50,756 nt of DNA from Armadillidium nasatum (lineage: Eukaryota > Arthropoda > Malacostraca > Isopoda > Armadillidiidae): the NCBI GenBank assembly GCA_009176605.1, contig SEYY01008329.1, positions 25,001 through 75,756 on the forward strand. The letters are read 5' to 3'. Below, one piece after another: positions 18,226 through 34,110 of this stretch. The notes under the pieces are model-generated. The model did not search any database. It had not been told where the DNA came from and was given only the letters and a program-made list of their open reading frames with translations. Positions within the stretch are counted from its first letter, which is position 1, and every line of letters begins with the position of its first letter. The translations under genes were made by a program, and so were the position numbers.

Positions 18226-20464
18226 ATTTATTTTTTAAGGAGAAAGTTTTATATAGTCATATCAAAACGTTAATCTTTATGATAAATGCCATTTCCATTC
18301 CTTTGTAAAAGTTTAGCATTTTTTGACAACGTGTAAACTAAAATAATTCTCTTTTAGAATATAAAAGTAATAAATTGCTTAGGCAATGCAATTATGTATA
18401 ATAATTTATAACTAGTTGATCAAGGTTTTGAAATATTTGTTCCTTGCAAGAAATTGCTAATTTTATTTAGTATTGATGGCATGATTACAACCAGCTGTTA
18501 ATGCACTTCCTTTTTCCTTTTTTTAAAGGAATTTAGTTCTCATGTCATAAGGCCTTAATTTTTATGATCTTTTTATTAGATTTTAATTTGTCACAAAAAT
18601 ATCTATTACTTTACCCAATTATGAAATTTTGTCTTAAATTTGTCAAACTATTTGGCATTTGTAGGGATTGGTCCCTGGCAATGTACTTGAAATTATTTTA
18701 AGTTAATAGTGTTAAGGTAAATTGGATATTTCTCTTCCCTTCAAGATCTAAACCCCTCCCCAAATTTGAAAAAAAAAGGTTAATGCTCCATGATTTTCCC
18801 TTGTCTATGTTACATTGAACTAGTACTCAGTCTTTTACCCAGTTTTGGTTGGAGTCTGGTTAACAAAGAGTCGTACACGTGGTGACTCAGTGGTGTTCAA
18901 CATTTATTTTTTTCTTATTGATTTCAAAACTATTCTTAATTTTGATATCACTCATAGTTTTAGTGTTCAGTATTGCACTCTTTAAAATTATATGTTATAT
19001 GTTAAATGTGTTATGTTATATAACACATTTAAGCATTTTGTGAGGTTATTCATTCATAAGTAAACCTTCATTGTTTTCATGAATTATGGTGCCAGAGTCT
19101 CTTGGATGATGCACTTTGCACAAGATGAGTTGTATTTGTTGCTTATTATTGTATGATTAAACAATAATATGATGATCAGAACTTATTCCATAAGCATCTA
19201 ATGTTGTCTCTCATGAGACTTTATTTATGTAGCTTGATAAACGTTTTATATTTAGAACATCAGTTGAAACTACCTAAAAGTAATTTTAACCATTTGAATG
19301 TTGTTGTTTTTTTTTTTTTCATTTGTTGTGAGGTAGCATTTAAAAATGAGATCTGTCTCTTTGCTCGTTAAAAGCTATGATAAGCCTTAGTATAGATGCA
19401 AAATTGGTGATTAAGATAAAAATAAGATTCCTATTAATTGTTTCATTATTTGCATCAGTTTATTTATTATTATTGTTTTGTAGGAACCCCAAATATAAAG
19501 GAAAGAAGAATGTTTTCAATACACTATTTTTTGATTCAAAAATATTTGTCTTTACTTCATATAAAACTTGGTCTTAGGAAAAAATTTGTTAAAGCAATAT
19601 ATCAAAGTGGAATTAGATTTGCAATTTGCTTTCTAGAATCTCATATAAAAAAAAAATTTATGAGAAATTTGCTAGTCAATTAAAGCAAGTTAAAAACTAC
19701 ATAAGAGTCTTTAAAGTAATCATATGAAAACTGAAATCTAATAAAACAATAGCATGTAACTTGTTTTATAAACTCTATCTATTGATTTCACACCTGTTTT
19801 TCTTGCCAACAAATCTTTGTAGCTGTGCGAGAGATGAACATTGTTAACAGTTTTAATAGGAAATTTCTGATATGAAAACGTGGTACCATGGAAAGTGGAT
19901 TCATTTAAGTACACTTGCCAAGTATTATTAAATTCCATAAAAAGAGATGTTTCTGAAGCAAAATACAGTATAAATTTCTACATTATCTTTTAGGTGAAAG
20001 TCTTTTTCATTTATATATTGTAAATAAAGGTAATGCAGTAAATTTTAAATGGAGTAACTCAAAATATAATAGGCAGGTTCTTAGAAAAGTTTTGAGTTCA
20101 CAAAAAAATATACTATTTGATTCACCTATAATTAATCTTGATATTTATGATGAATTGGTCTGTAGCATGTTAAGTATTTTAAGACTAATATTAAGAATTT
20201 AGTCATTGACTGAAGAGAAGGCACATCATAATTACTATAATTTTTATAAGAAGTAACGAAGTTTTCTTATCAAAGTTTTCATTTTAATCTGTTAACCCAC
20301 AAATTACTGGCAATTTTCTCAATTTAAGCAAATAAAATCTCACTGGGAGAGAATTGCCAACTTGATTACAAAGGCAGTGGTATTTTTATATATTTTTTAG
20401 CATTATTTTTCTAGTATCTTTTTGTTTGTTTTCATAAATGTTTATTTGAAGCAGAACCTATTAC

Positions 20465-20496
<32 letters not shown>

Positions 20497-22827
20497 TTTA
20501 CATATTCAAAAACCTTGATAAAGAATAACTTACATAGAATTTTGCCATTTCGGCAGTTTGTTTCCATTCCTTTGACGATCTGAGTGACTTTGGAATATTA
20601 TTATTTAATTCATTTTGCAAATGCTGATTAGTAAAATTGAAAATCTGATATACCATATCATTTTTTCTACATCATGCATATTATAGTTACAGACAAGTAA
20701 CTAGAAGTTAGGTTTATACAAGATGATAGTTGCTTGTTATTTCTAATTCTTTATTTGAAAGCATTATCATCAAAAGGAAGAATCTTCAAAATTATTTAGT
20801 ATCTTTGTGTCCCATTGTGCTTGTACACTTTGTACTCATTTTTATTAGGAAGAACCTTTTAAATTTGGTATCTCTTTTTGTGCAATTGTACTTGTACACT
20901 TTGTACTCTGGAAGTGCTTTAAATTAAGTATTACTATTTGAATTATTATTACTTTTAATTATAGAAGTAGTATGTTAGTGGCAGTATTAATACATTTTAT
21001 GGTGTGTTTAAAGTACTTGAAAGGTAGTACCATCATGGAAAGTTGTTTTGTAATCTTTCTAAATTTTTGGACATTGTTTACTGGTGTATACTGAATGCAT
21101 TCTCTCATTCCTGTAATACTTAAGTGAAATTGTTGTTAGGGAACAATAATAGGGGTGTGTAAGAACAGGAAAAATGCATATATAAATTGGTAATATTTTA
21201 AATACCATTTTTGGTTGTCCTGGTTGTGAAATGGTCATAAATATCTTATATATTGTTAAAGTTTAGGGTTCAACATAAAATATTGCAGCATAAACCTCAA
21301 CAGACTAAAGCATACTGTGTATTTTGAAGTGAATAGAAGTAAGATAAAATTTTATGTTGTCATAATTAGTTACAAGTGAAGAAAAACTAAAGTTGTAATT
21401 TAAAATATTAATATTAGTATTTTTAAAAAAAATTTTAAATTGAACCTTGCTGTAAAATATTTTGATATAGGATTTGTATGAACTAATAAGCTCCTTTGTT
21501 TTTTCACTGGAGAAACGTGTGTAAAGAATAGAGATAATATTACAGTGGAAGTTAATAGAGCATTTGCTGCTTAAAAAGGAGTAGGAGAGTATAGTGTTGG
21601 CTGCCTAGAAAAGCTTTTAATAGTTTGAGGAATTGCTTACAATTGTTAAAATGCAAATGAATTGTATTTCAGGATGAAGTAAGACCATTATAGTTTAGTA
21701 CTTTACCAAATTTAGTACTTTAGCCAAATTTACAAAATACATAAGTATTATTATTGGGAAGAAAAATTAAAACATGATGATTTGCATTTTGTGTATTTTT
21801 TGTTTCTTCATTCATTACATACTGAGCAAAACTTGTGAGGAATTTGACTCAAATGTTTTTTATTAAAAATAGCTGTAAACAAAAAACATATATAAAAGAA
21901 AACATTTTTCTTGTTGTTGTTGAGATGTATTAACAGAAATTTGAGTAAGCAAAACTAATAATCTTACTCTAATTAAGGTATGTTGTTGTTACTATAATAG
22001 TAAATTAACTATATAAATATTGGAATTTTAGTAAGCAAAGAAGAAACTATAAACAGGTGATGGGGTAAACTTAACCCACTAAATTATTTAAATTTTAATT
22101 TTTCTTCAATTAAGTGCTGGACTGTAATATCAGGAGAAATTTTAAGTATGTATGAAATGTATTTAGTTCTTAAAAAAATAAAAATAAAAACAAGTTATCT
22201 GTAAAGTTGGTATTAGATTTTGGATTATTATTATTATTATTATTATTATTATTTTTTTATTTTTTATTTTTTTTATCACCTGGTGAAAAGAGGATTAAAG
22301 GTCTACATGAAATTCACGTGAACAAACTTTAAAAATTTTTGCAAATTTTCACCAGTGTAAGAAATTTTGAATGTTATTTTTTTATATACCCCTTTACCCC
22401 AAGAAAAACAAAAAGGTTTTCTTTATATTACATCACATTTACCCATTTACCAAACTAAGTGAAAATTTTATATATTATTAAGTTTTTTCAGTATAAAGCA
22501 ACAATTCCATCTCGGTGAAAAGAGTTCTCTAAGCTTCAGTTTATCTCCATATTCATGAAGCATCGCAATATCTCTTCTAGTTTCTTTGATACTTTATTTT
22601 GAAGATAGAAAGGATAAAACCTTTTAAGATTTTAATTTACCTTCAAAGAATTTTTAAGTTCAGTGCAATGTCTGCTTTTACTGTTAATCCAACTTACATA
22701 TACTGTATTATATATAAAAATATATATATATTTTTTATATATGCAAAGCACCGTATATCCCGCATGATGCAGGGTGGTGTTGATTGCAGAAATTTGACAT
22801 ATATATATATGTATTTTTTATATTGTC

Positions 22828-22834
22828 ATATATA

Positions 22835-22924
<90 letters not shown>
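22828..22924. repeat. (TA)n array
   Basis: About 97 bp with one slip near 22840; preceded by further short TA-rich stretches from 22710. Confidence 0.95.
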
Positions 22925-22928
<4 letters not shown>

Positions 22929-23033
22929 AAAAAAAAATCAATTCTAACAAATTTCCAAAATTTGTTATATGGGAGACATAATACCTAGCATATTTTGTAT
23001 TTACTTAATGAATGATAAAATTAACTTAAATAG

Positions 23034-23203
<170 letters not shown>

Positions 23204-23285
23204 ATTATATTTCACTATCAAAAATAAGTTATATATAATATATAATTATATCATGTAAATTTCTATTTTTGGAGAATCTGGTCTT

Positions 23286-24430
<1,145 letters not shown>

Positions 24431-26092
24431 CCTCTGGTGGACAAAGGCCAGAACCCTACCAAATTCCATCAGAGTTGGTCAAATTCCACTGGAGTTGGAG
24501 GGAAGTCAGAATCATAGCCAGTTAATGGTTAAGTGTGCAAGTCAAAGGAAGTGGGAAAATAGATAAAGGGAGTGTGTTCCAGATTTTACAATTTGAATAC
24601 ATGTAAAATTGAGCATACATGTTAAGTCTGTTGTTAAAGAGTTGGACAGAGATAGGTGGAGACTGTGTAGAAAAGTGTGTACCCCGAACCTTGTTTGTGG
24701 AGGAGGTGTGCAACAAAAGAGTTCAGAAGAGCATTGTCCATTGTAATAGAGAAAATGACAGCAATTCAACTGGTAGAAGAGACTAGAGAGAATTAGTGAG
24801 AGCGTTAGTTAAGATGAAAAGCCCTAGATTCCACCTTTTCATGGAAAGCTGTGTGAGTGGACCATACCAGATGTGTGACGCATACTTCATAAAGGGCGAA
24901 CAACACCCCTGAAAAGAGAAAGCAACTCAAGTGGTGTGAAAAAATTATTTAGAAAGAGAGGTAATGCGTTCTTTCTAAGAAAGATCACAAATTAGAAACA
25001 CCAAGAAAATTAAGGTGAATGAAGGTTTAAGTTGTGTGTTTTCAAAGATGTCATAGTTGTGTGGAAGGTTCTGTCGAGTAAAGTGATGGAGAAACTGAAT
25101 TTTTGAGACATTGAAAACAACCTTATTTCTATGCCCCAGATTGAAATATGAGAAAGGTCAGAGGTCAGTTGCTCCAAGGCCACCATTTTTGTGTCAATTA
25201 ACTGCTGCTGAGAGTAGAGTCTTTCAAATTAGAAGGAGTAATGAAGGGTGGAGTCATCAGCATAGGAGTGGGTATGTGATTAAGGAACTGAGAGAAAGTA
25301 TTGAAAACTAGAAAAAGAGTTAGGGTTAGGACAAATCTCTGAGGAACACCACTATTAATAGATTTAAAGAAAGAACTGTGCCAATCTACAACTGCTGCTA
25401 TAGAACGACCAGAAAGAAAATTAGAGAGGATAAATTCTGAAAGAGGGAAATCATCTAAAGTTGAATTAGTAGCAAAAATCTTATGAAGTTCAGTTTTTGA
25501 AGAAGGTAAAACTGCAATTGTGCTGAAAGAAAATACTAGTGGAGGGAAAGAGGAAGAGGCACAGTTTGAGTTGACATTTTTTGCAAATTGCCTGAAAGAG
25601 AGGAAGAGAAGCCAGAAAAATTATTGCATTTTGTATTGAGAAATGAGCTATTGGTGTTACAAAGAATAAGAATAGATTTTACCCAATTTCGGGATGAAAT
25701 ATAAATTGCTCAATTTTCTAATGTTTGAAAACAATGGTAATTCCTAAAGGTAGCATCACTGGGGCAAATAGCATGAGAATAAGCAGAGTTAAATCAAGGT
25801 TTGTAAGGTTTAGTAGAAGTAAAAGATTATAGAATGTAGTCTTCATGCCACAGCGAATCACCTCAGTAACACACTCTGCACAAGCATAGAAACCTCGCAC
25901 ACGGAAACAATAATAATTCCACTGGAAATCAAAGAAGTATGACTGAGTCTGACCAGCTTGCACACCTGTCACATACGTTTTCTTGAAATAAGAGGGAGTC
26001 TTGCAGAAAACATGAAAAGATAGAAGAAGATACAGAGATAAGAAAGTGATCGGAAGAACCTAGAGAGTGATAGAGTTTGACAGTATAAGGAG
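24431..26092 (-). pseudogene. Decayed jockey-like LINE, copy 3 (antisense in intron 4)
   Basis: Reads on the minus strand. Endonuclease C-terminal remnants LGSSDHFLI (about 26055) and a YYCFRVRG block near 25910 come first. Then come the reverse-transcriptase NSGVPQ motif (about 25335-25355) and the C-terminal block with SGTHSLYLF near 24570. Multiple frameshifts and stops. The 3' end is the same GTCCACCAGAGG then TA array as LINE copies 1 and 2. Homologous to 2189-4256 over most of its length. Confidence 0.8.
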
Positions 26093-26525
26093 AAAGATTA
26101 GAACCCAACCCACCCCATTCCTTCCCTCTCACCACCTCATCCCCACCTCCAATCATCATTACTTTAATATTTTTTGGATTTACCTTAAATCCCTTGTTTG
26201 CGTATTTCCCCACATTCTTTCACCAACATTCTCAACTTTTCACCAGACTCCACCTCCAACACTGCATCATCTGCAAACAGCAAAACACTGAACTCCCATT
26301 CACCCTCCATACTTCTCAGCCTAATACCCTTCCCTTTCCTCTTTATTTCCCTAACTATACCATCCATCAACAGATTAAACAACCATGGTGACAATTCCCA
26401 CCCCTGTCCCAACTCCACTCCTAATTTAAACCAGTCAGTAAGTTCCCCCTTCACCCTTACCTTTTATCTACAATTTTCTTTGAAAAGCTTCAATCCCTTT
26501 CAATAATCTCTCTCCTCCCAACCCT
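26093..26525 (-). pseudogene. Fragment of a different non-LTR reverse transcriptase
   Basis: On the minus strand it encodes GWELSPWLFNLLMDGIVREI and then VLLFADDAVLEVES, the LSPxLFNxxMDG and FADD motifs of a reverse transcriptase palm. GFKVNPKNIKVMM follows after a stop at about 26185. This is a different lineage from the jockey copy and joins it in frame near 26093. 5'-truncated against a TA array at 26538. Confidence 0.8.
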
Positions 26526-26537
26526 TCCATATATATA

Positions 26538-26678
<141 letters not shown>

Positions 26679-27820
26679 GAAAAAATGAGTTACTATAAAA
26701 GTAAAGCATAATGTCCTTGTAGTTCACACACACGGATAAACTTTTGTATTTCTCCCCCTCATCCTTCTGTTGTGTGCATGTGTATGTAATTGAAAAGTTA
26801 TAATGTTAGTATGAAAGTATTGCTGAAGAATTTTGAAAAGGGAAATATTGATATAGTAAATTAATCTTAAAATTGTAATGGCTGCTGCATTTTCAAAAAA
26901 ATAGATTATCATTGATGGTGGATTACCAAATTTTTATTGGAGTATGAAGGTCTAAGGTAATGATGGTTAAGCATTTACATTGTTTTAAGAGGTTAAGCAA
27001 ACTAACTGGCTAATAGTGGAGCTATTTCACATTACAGTGTTGTTCGAAATAAGAAACTATACTTGTTTGTAAATTGTATATTTCAGAGTATGTTTATTCG
27101 GGATAAAATTTGATATCTCTGATATCACAATATAAACGTTTGTTCTAAAAGATTTAAGAATTGTATTAAAATTGTTTATGCACAGTTTTGTTTGCAAGAT
27201 CTAAATTTGTCTCTACTGTTTTGTGTATTATAAGATCTTTGAAAAATATTTCAAATTATTGTAAGCAATATTTTCATATTTGAATACTTCTAAACCACTT
27301 TGGTTAAGTTATTTTGACTGAGATTTGTGAAGCATTTTTATTACTGCACAATGAAATTATTCACTGACTTATATTAGGAAGAAAAAGATAAATGAGGAGT
27401 TGAATAGGAAAGGAAGTAACTTCACTTGAAAATTTTTGTCAAAGAACAAAGGTAATTGGTATATTATGTAGAACATAGAGAAATATGTTATTTGAAGATA
27501 AGATGTATAGGAAAGTATGATGATAGAGGATTCAATTATTAGTTTTTGGTTTCATTCAGAAACTTATTAAAACCTACTATTAATACAGTATCATTACTGT
27601 GTATGGTAAGATCATCTTTGAAAACAGGGAAGCAAAGCCATAACTGTAGAGCTGCAAACTTTTGGGTAGATCCGGGGCTGGGTCCAATTAAATTTTGGGG
27701 GTCAAGCTAGAGTCATGTCAGAAACTTATTTTTGGTGTAGTGGAAGCTGGAACAAGATTAAAATTTTTACTATTAAATAAAGGGAGTTTAGATTTGGGGT
27801 CAAAAAAAGCTGTAGCCACA

Positions 27821-27977
27821 TAATTTAAAAGTAATGGAGTCAGAGCTCAAAATTTACCATGGTAGAGCCAGAGTCAGAGCTAGAGTTGGGTACAGGAGCC
27901 AATAATTTAAAAGTAAAAGACTCAAAGTTTGAATCAGAGCTTAAAATTTATAATGATGGAACCAGTGTCAGAGCTGG
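27821..27977. repeat. Two diverged ~80-bp tandem units
   Basis: TAATTTAAAAGTAA starts units at 27821 and about 27903. Each continues with GAxTCAGAGCTxAAAATTTA and a GGxGxxCAGAGCTGG-like stretch. Old tandem repeat, no coding sense. Confidence 0.5.
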
Positions 27978-30241
27978 GTATTTTAAATGTGATGTAGCCA
28001 GCCAGAAAATATTGACTTTGCATGGGACATGATCTTCTAATATTTATTTAAGTTTCATTTATGACCTAAACATGACTGTGAAAGAGATTTGATGTCATAA
28101 TTTTTTTTTATTTAGATCTTATTTTGGTTCCTTTATCAGTTTTATTGAAAAGAAACGAGATATGGCTGCTAACTAGCTTTCTTCAAGTATTTCATAATAT
28201 ATTTGTAGTTAAGAGTTAATGTTTTTTGTATTTATACAATGGTGAATATTTCTATTGCTGAAGTCATAACTCTTGAAATTAATTTACAACAATATAGTTA
28301 GTAAATCTTTAAATGTTATCATCACAATAGCATTCAGACCAGAATGCTGTAAATTGATACAAATTATTCAGTGTTATTTGGGTGTAAACTTTCATTAATT
28401 TGAAGTTATGTAAAGGACATTTATCAAAAGATTTGCTCAGAATTTTGCTATTAATTTTGGTTTCCTGTTTGCTACAATTTTTTTTTTTTTTAAGTAACTT
28501 TTAAAATTTAATGTGAATTAAATATATTCAAGTGAGCATTTAGAGGGGAAAAATATTGTTTCGATTAAAAATTTTGGTAAAGTCAAGTGTGGTAAAATTT
28601 AAGGGTGAAAAAAAAAAAAAAAAAAATTTAATATTTCACTTTGAACTGTTTTGAAGTTCTTAACATATCCACAAATATATATATGTTGGTGAAGAAGGGG
28701 ACTGATGTATACGTAAGGAAAACAGTCATCATGTCATTAGCAAGGAAGTAATGAAAACCTATTAGTATACCTTCCTGAAGGAAACCTATTCATACCTGAG
28801 TAACAATTATTAAAGGACTGATGATCTCTAAAATCTTTTGTAGTTGGAAAATTGAAACCATTTACCATATGCTAAGGATGGGAACTTCAATGATAAAGGA
28901 TGTTTATACACAGGAAATACTGTACATCATATGATGTTAACCATGCAGCTAGTGTCATAGTACAAATAGGCCAAGTTAAAAAGTTAAAAATGCACCTATA
29001 TTTGCAGTACAAAATTCAACTTTTTAAAAATTTGCGAAAACGTTATAAATAGTGCGTAAATCAGAATTTTGAATGACAGGACTTATAAAAATACTTCAGT
29101 GACTTTTCTACTCCACTCATAAATACCGGAAGTACCAAACATTCATTTTTTACCCAAAGAAAATCTGACTTTTTTTTATGATTGTTAAGTAAGTTTTTTT
29201 TAATAGTATTTTGAGATAAATAGTAAAAAAAAAAAAAAAATTAACTTTTGAAACTTTAAAATAATTAATCTTTATAATAATTGTCAGTTTAATAATGTTC
29301 AACCTCCATTCATCTTACTTATATGAACTCTCAGTTTTTTTTAAACATTATTGTGTTTGATGGTTTTTACTCTATGGTTACGGTATTCATTGGAATCATG
29401 GAATCACAGAATCGCACTACATTATAGTGCTGTTATCAAACAAAATTTAAAGCATCTACATAACCAAACCTTACCTAACAAAACTAACCCAGATCAGTTT
29501 TAGCCAATGTATACTGCCCCTTTTAATGATAGCATCATAGCAATTGATACCAGAAAAGTTAAAATAAGATTTTAGGTTAATAATTTATATCATGTGTATT
29601 TATAAGTACTGATAAATTTTTTGTACATTTTCTGTTCATCTAGTTTCATTTTTTTATTAAGTTACTCTGAACATTTATAAAATTTCAAATTAATGGGACA
29701 GTTTGGTTATAGGGTATTTATTCTCTGACTGATTTGGTAGATGCTTTAATTTTATATGTAGAGTTGACTTTGACCAGCCTTTTGTTATTTACATTAGGAA
29801 TTGGTAACAGGGTTTCCTGATTTTTTAGCAGTGTTTGAGCATGGAATCTTTTATAAATGTAAGGTTCAGAGCTATTGAGTCAAGGTGTATATTAACCTCA
29901 TCTTCAAGTTCCTCATAAAATTTGAGGTTCTTTTGGTCATACAAGTGTTTGAAAAAATATGAGGTGCGATGCAAATAAATGCATAATCTAACCTAACCAA
30001 ACCCATTAAGGTTATTTTAAGGAAAAAAAAAAAAAATACTAAAAACTAAGCAGTTCATATAAGTAAATGTAGATGGATAGGTTGTTTTTATTGTGTTCAT
30101 TTACTTACTCATTTTTTTCATTAAAAATAATTTTTTTGTTTAATTGACTTTTTATTCTTCATAGAAAACTAAATTTTATTAGTGGTGAACGTGAGTTGAG
30201 ATAATTATCTTGTACCTTGTTTTTTTCTAAATTTTGGCAGT

Positions 30242-30376
30242 GACTCGAAAAACTTGCCAACCATAAATGGCACTCCACAGTCATTTGGAACCGAACATCA
30301 CGTCTTTAAAGAAGGGGCTATAAGCGGAGAATGTGGACTATGTTCAAGGATTAATGAAAAACTGCACCACCTATGA
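30242..30376 (+). other. Exon-like ORF inside intron 4, unassigned
   Basis: An acceptor (TTCTAAATTTTGGCAG, ending 30240) is followed by an open frame of 44 codons ending TGA at 30374. It contains GTEHHVFKEGAISGECGLCS, with a His and a CxxC spaced somewhat like the start of a C1-type zinc finger. Splicing from LRR exon 4 would put it out of frame, giving a stop after seven codons. It may be a relic exon of another gene or chance. No homology was checked. Confidence 0.25.
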
Positions 30377-31499
30377 GGATCTAAAAGACCGTAATCCTGT
30401 TCTTACTCGTCCTTGTTATAAGCAACTCATTTTTTCCAAATGGAAAAAAAAAGATTGCTGTTATAAATCTTATGAATTGTAGGACCATAATGGTACTAAT
30501 AGTTACCACTAGTTGCTTCAAATATAGATTTTTTTTATCTCAGTATATTTTGATTTTTAATTGGAGATATATCAAAGTAAAGAAAGTAAAGTAAAGTAAA
30601 GCCTGCCCAAATTTAAATAAAAAAAATCACACAATACTTGCATAATAGTTTTTTTTTAAAAATCACAAAATTTTGGTCTTTGTTATTACATTTTTTTGTT
30701 GTAAATTTTACCTTATCATTCATGTAAATTTTAAATATTAGGTATTCAGTTTTATAAAATCAATTTCCACTGACTTAATAGGATTTATCGGTTTTATTTT
30801 TGCCATTTGTGAATTTTCACAATATTGCATCATACTAATGAAGGTATATAGGCCTATTATGTATTTGTAAAAAAAAAAAAAAAAATTTTAAATGGCAACT
30901 TCAAAAACATATTAGGTTTCATAAAAGTCTGTACTAAAGATTCGGCATATCTTATATTTAAGGCTACAAAAAGTAAGAAAACGTGAATATATTTTATTAT
31001 AATTTGCTGCATTTAAAAAAAAAATTCATTATTTGTAAATTCTCATATATTTGAGAATTATAAACTCCATACCATAGTATAATAATTCTACTAATGGTAT
31101 GGATGCAAACCATGGCCTCTTTGTATAATATAATAAGTCAAAATTCAAAACTTGCAACTGAAGTATACACTCATGGTAAAAAAGTAAAAAAAAAAAAAAA
31201 AATAAAATAATTTTTTTATTCTGTGTAATATTTGGTGACTATTAGTATTCTTAAAATTTATAAAGTCCCATGATAAAAATGCTTAAAAAGGAGAAGAAAA
31301 AATAGCAATAAAAATATATATAATAATAATAATAAAGAAGACTAGAACAAATTTTATTTAATGAAAAAAATTTGGAGAATAAAGACTTTTAAAAAAAGGC
31401 AAATCACAGTCATTTGGTGTGCAAGATTTTTTTAAACTAATTTCCTCTAAATTTAATACATGGTCTGAAATATGAAAAATCAAAGTAATAAAGTACCTT

Positions 31500-31745
<246 letters not shown>

Positions 31746-31868
31746 CTTTCTATTCAGACTTTGTATTTCATAGAGGAAGTAATCTTGTATGCTGAGATGA
31801 AGGCAGGATTGCCTTTTCATGTTGCACCATGTATTAATAATAATTTTTTTTGTTCAAATAACAACCAG

Positions 31869-32086
31869 GTGTTCATCATTCCATTGGGAATACAACGTTA
31901 AATTACCTGTCGGATAAAGGTCGTCACCTCACTTCGTTGACACTCTTCTGCCATGAATTGCTGACTACTCATGTGACAGTGATTTCTAAATATTGTTACA
32001 AATTAAACAAGCTCTTCCTTCATTGCAATGAGTTTATTAAAAATGAAGAGTTCAACCATTCAAAAAATAGATTGGAAAATTTAAAG
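31869..32086 (+). CDS. LRR protein gene, exon 5
   Basis: Acceptor AACCAG at 31868; two bases complete a Gly codon from exon 4; 218 nt to donor GTAATT at 32087, phase 0. It encodes residues 306-378 with repeat strands [13 protein letters not shown] and [13 protein letters not shown]. Confidence 0.8.
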
Positions 32087-32447
32087 GTAATTATTAAATT
32101 ATTATTATAGTGCCAGTTTGCTGTGTTGTATTATCTTCCCTAATTATTTTCTATTATTAAAGTCACTTTAAAGTTCCAATATTTTGCAGAACACATCTCT
32201 TCCTTTAGAGCTTTCTTCTTTTATTTAACCAAAACATGCGTTTGAGCACTAAATTAAAAAAGCTTTACCTTCTTGTCTTCCTCAATTTTCATCCAAAGGA
32301 AAATGAAAATTAAGCATCATATTCTTTTGGAATGTTTCAAATTTGATACTTTCCTTTACTTCCCAAGATACAGCTGGTGAAATCTCCTACCATTTTCCAT
32401 CATTAACAACCTTTAGCAATTAGTTTCATACATATATCCTTTTGTAG

Positions 32448-32630
32448 GTATTGAGTTTGCGTATTGGACAGCATGAAATGGATGAAGCGAGATATGTCAC
32501 ATCTCTGGTTCAATTTTTATTAGAAGATGGTCATAGTATAGAAGAAGTCTATTTTCTTTTCGTTTGTAGAGGAGTGAATGACAGTTTCTTCACCCAGATG
32601 CTCCACCTTAATCCTTTGCAGAAATTACAG
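32448..32630 (+). CDS. LRR protein gene, exon 6
   Basis: Acceptor TTTTGTAG at 32447, donor GTAAAG at 32631, 61 codons, phase 0 both sides. It starts VLSLRIGQHEMDEA and ends FTQMLHLNPLQKLQ. The repeat VLSLRI continues from exon 5's ENLK, so the intron cuts an LRR between its consensus leucines. Confidence 0.8.
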
Positions 32631-33153
32631 GTAAAGTGATATTATTATTATTATTATTATTTATATTATTATTATTATTATTATTATTATCATTATTATT
32701 ATTATTAAGGAACAAAATTATACGTTCATAGAATCAGTCTCGGTAAAGAACTTAACTCAAAACTTAGACCCCACTGTATGTCAGAGACATAAATGTTATG
32801 GTTTTGAACTACTATTAGTTATTCTGTTAATTAAATAACCCCCACCCCCCAAAAAAAAAAAAAGTATGCGATTGATTTTAATAAAGCAACATTTATGTTG
32901 TATGTTTGGACTTACTGAGGTCTTTTGTGTATTGATAAGTTGCAATACACCTACTCAGAATATTTATGAATACACGAAGCTTCTTACTGCTTATATAATT
33001 TTTATTTTTATCTTATAAAATTATTTATGAATCTCTTGATTTACGTGAAGCTTATTACTAACTAATAAAATTAGTTTTTTTTTTTTTTTTTTTTTATAGA
33101 ATTATTTTCTGCTTAATGAGAATTTTTGAATGGATTAATATTTTCTTTTCCAG

Positions 33154-33297
33154 GTTTTCGTATATGACGCCCCAAGACGAAATAGAAATCTTCCTGTCAT
33201 TCCTATGAGTACCGACATAGCATTCCACCTCATTGAGGAGTGTCCAAGTCTCAATACCATTGGTAATTTGATTTCATGGCAAGTTGCAGAATGGGAG
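33154..33297 (+). CDS. LRR protein gene, exon 7
   Basis: Acceptor CTTTTCCAG at 33153, donor GTATGT at 33298, 48 codons, phase 0. It encodes VFVYDAPRRNRNLPVI and then HLIEECPSLNTIGNLISWQV, the last repeat (CPxLxxIGxL) and the start of the C-terminal cap. Confidence 0.8.
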
Positions 33298-33320
33298 GTA
33301 TGTTGTTGTTTTTGTTGTTG

Positions 33321-33368
<48 letters not shown>

Positions 33369-34110
33369 TATTTATTATACGCATTAATCATCTTTCACAA
33401 TGTTGCGAGGTGACGCCTGTGGTTACAGATTTCATTTGTCTCCCACGGTTATGCGTTGGATTATATTCCCATTCTAATACAATTTGTTCGAAATTAATCA
33501 TTCAAACATACGAAGTCTAAATTCAAATTCAATTGATTAAAATTCAAGTAGTCTGTTGCACATAGAGGTGATCTTTCAGTTCCATTTTTAATCCCAGAAA
33601 ACTTGGGAGAAAATTGTTTTAGAAATTAAAAGTAGGCTTAACAAAAGATGAACCTGAAAATAGTTCTTAGATGTTATCGCACAAAAATAACATAATGAAA
33701 TGATGAGGGATCTAAACCTACCTAAGGATAAACAAAGGAAGTTTTTGGTTCCATACTAAAGTCAAAGTACTTTTTGATACTAGAAACTTTAAACATCTCT
33801 GCTTCTTATCTCTTTGGTATACTAATCATTAAGAATTATTTATTATTCACTGTAGTTGTTTTTGGTTTCTTTCATCTATAAAATTTAAAACCTTCACCTT
33901 TTTTTTTTTTTAAGCAGAAGAACTGTCCCTGATATTGTTTGACACATTATTAACCTCTTTTCTTGCTTTCAGTGAGAGTCCCTGTACACCCACTCAAAAA
34001 TATTATCACATAATTGATATTAATCTTTGTTTTTTTTTTATGATGCTTTATTTTTATTATTATTATTATTATTTATTTATTTATTGATAATGCTTATTAC
34101 CTCTTTACAG

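Noticed and set aside
19377..20927. Several 60-80 codon ORFs in intron 4
   Set aside because: AT-driven Phe/Ile/Lys/Leu-rich frames without motifs, as expected by chance at this composition.
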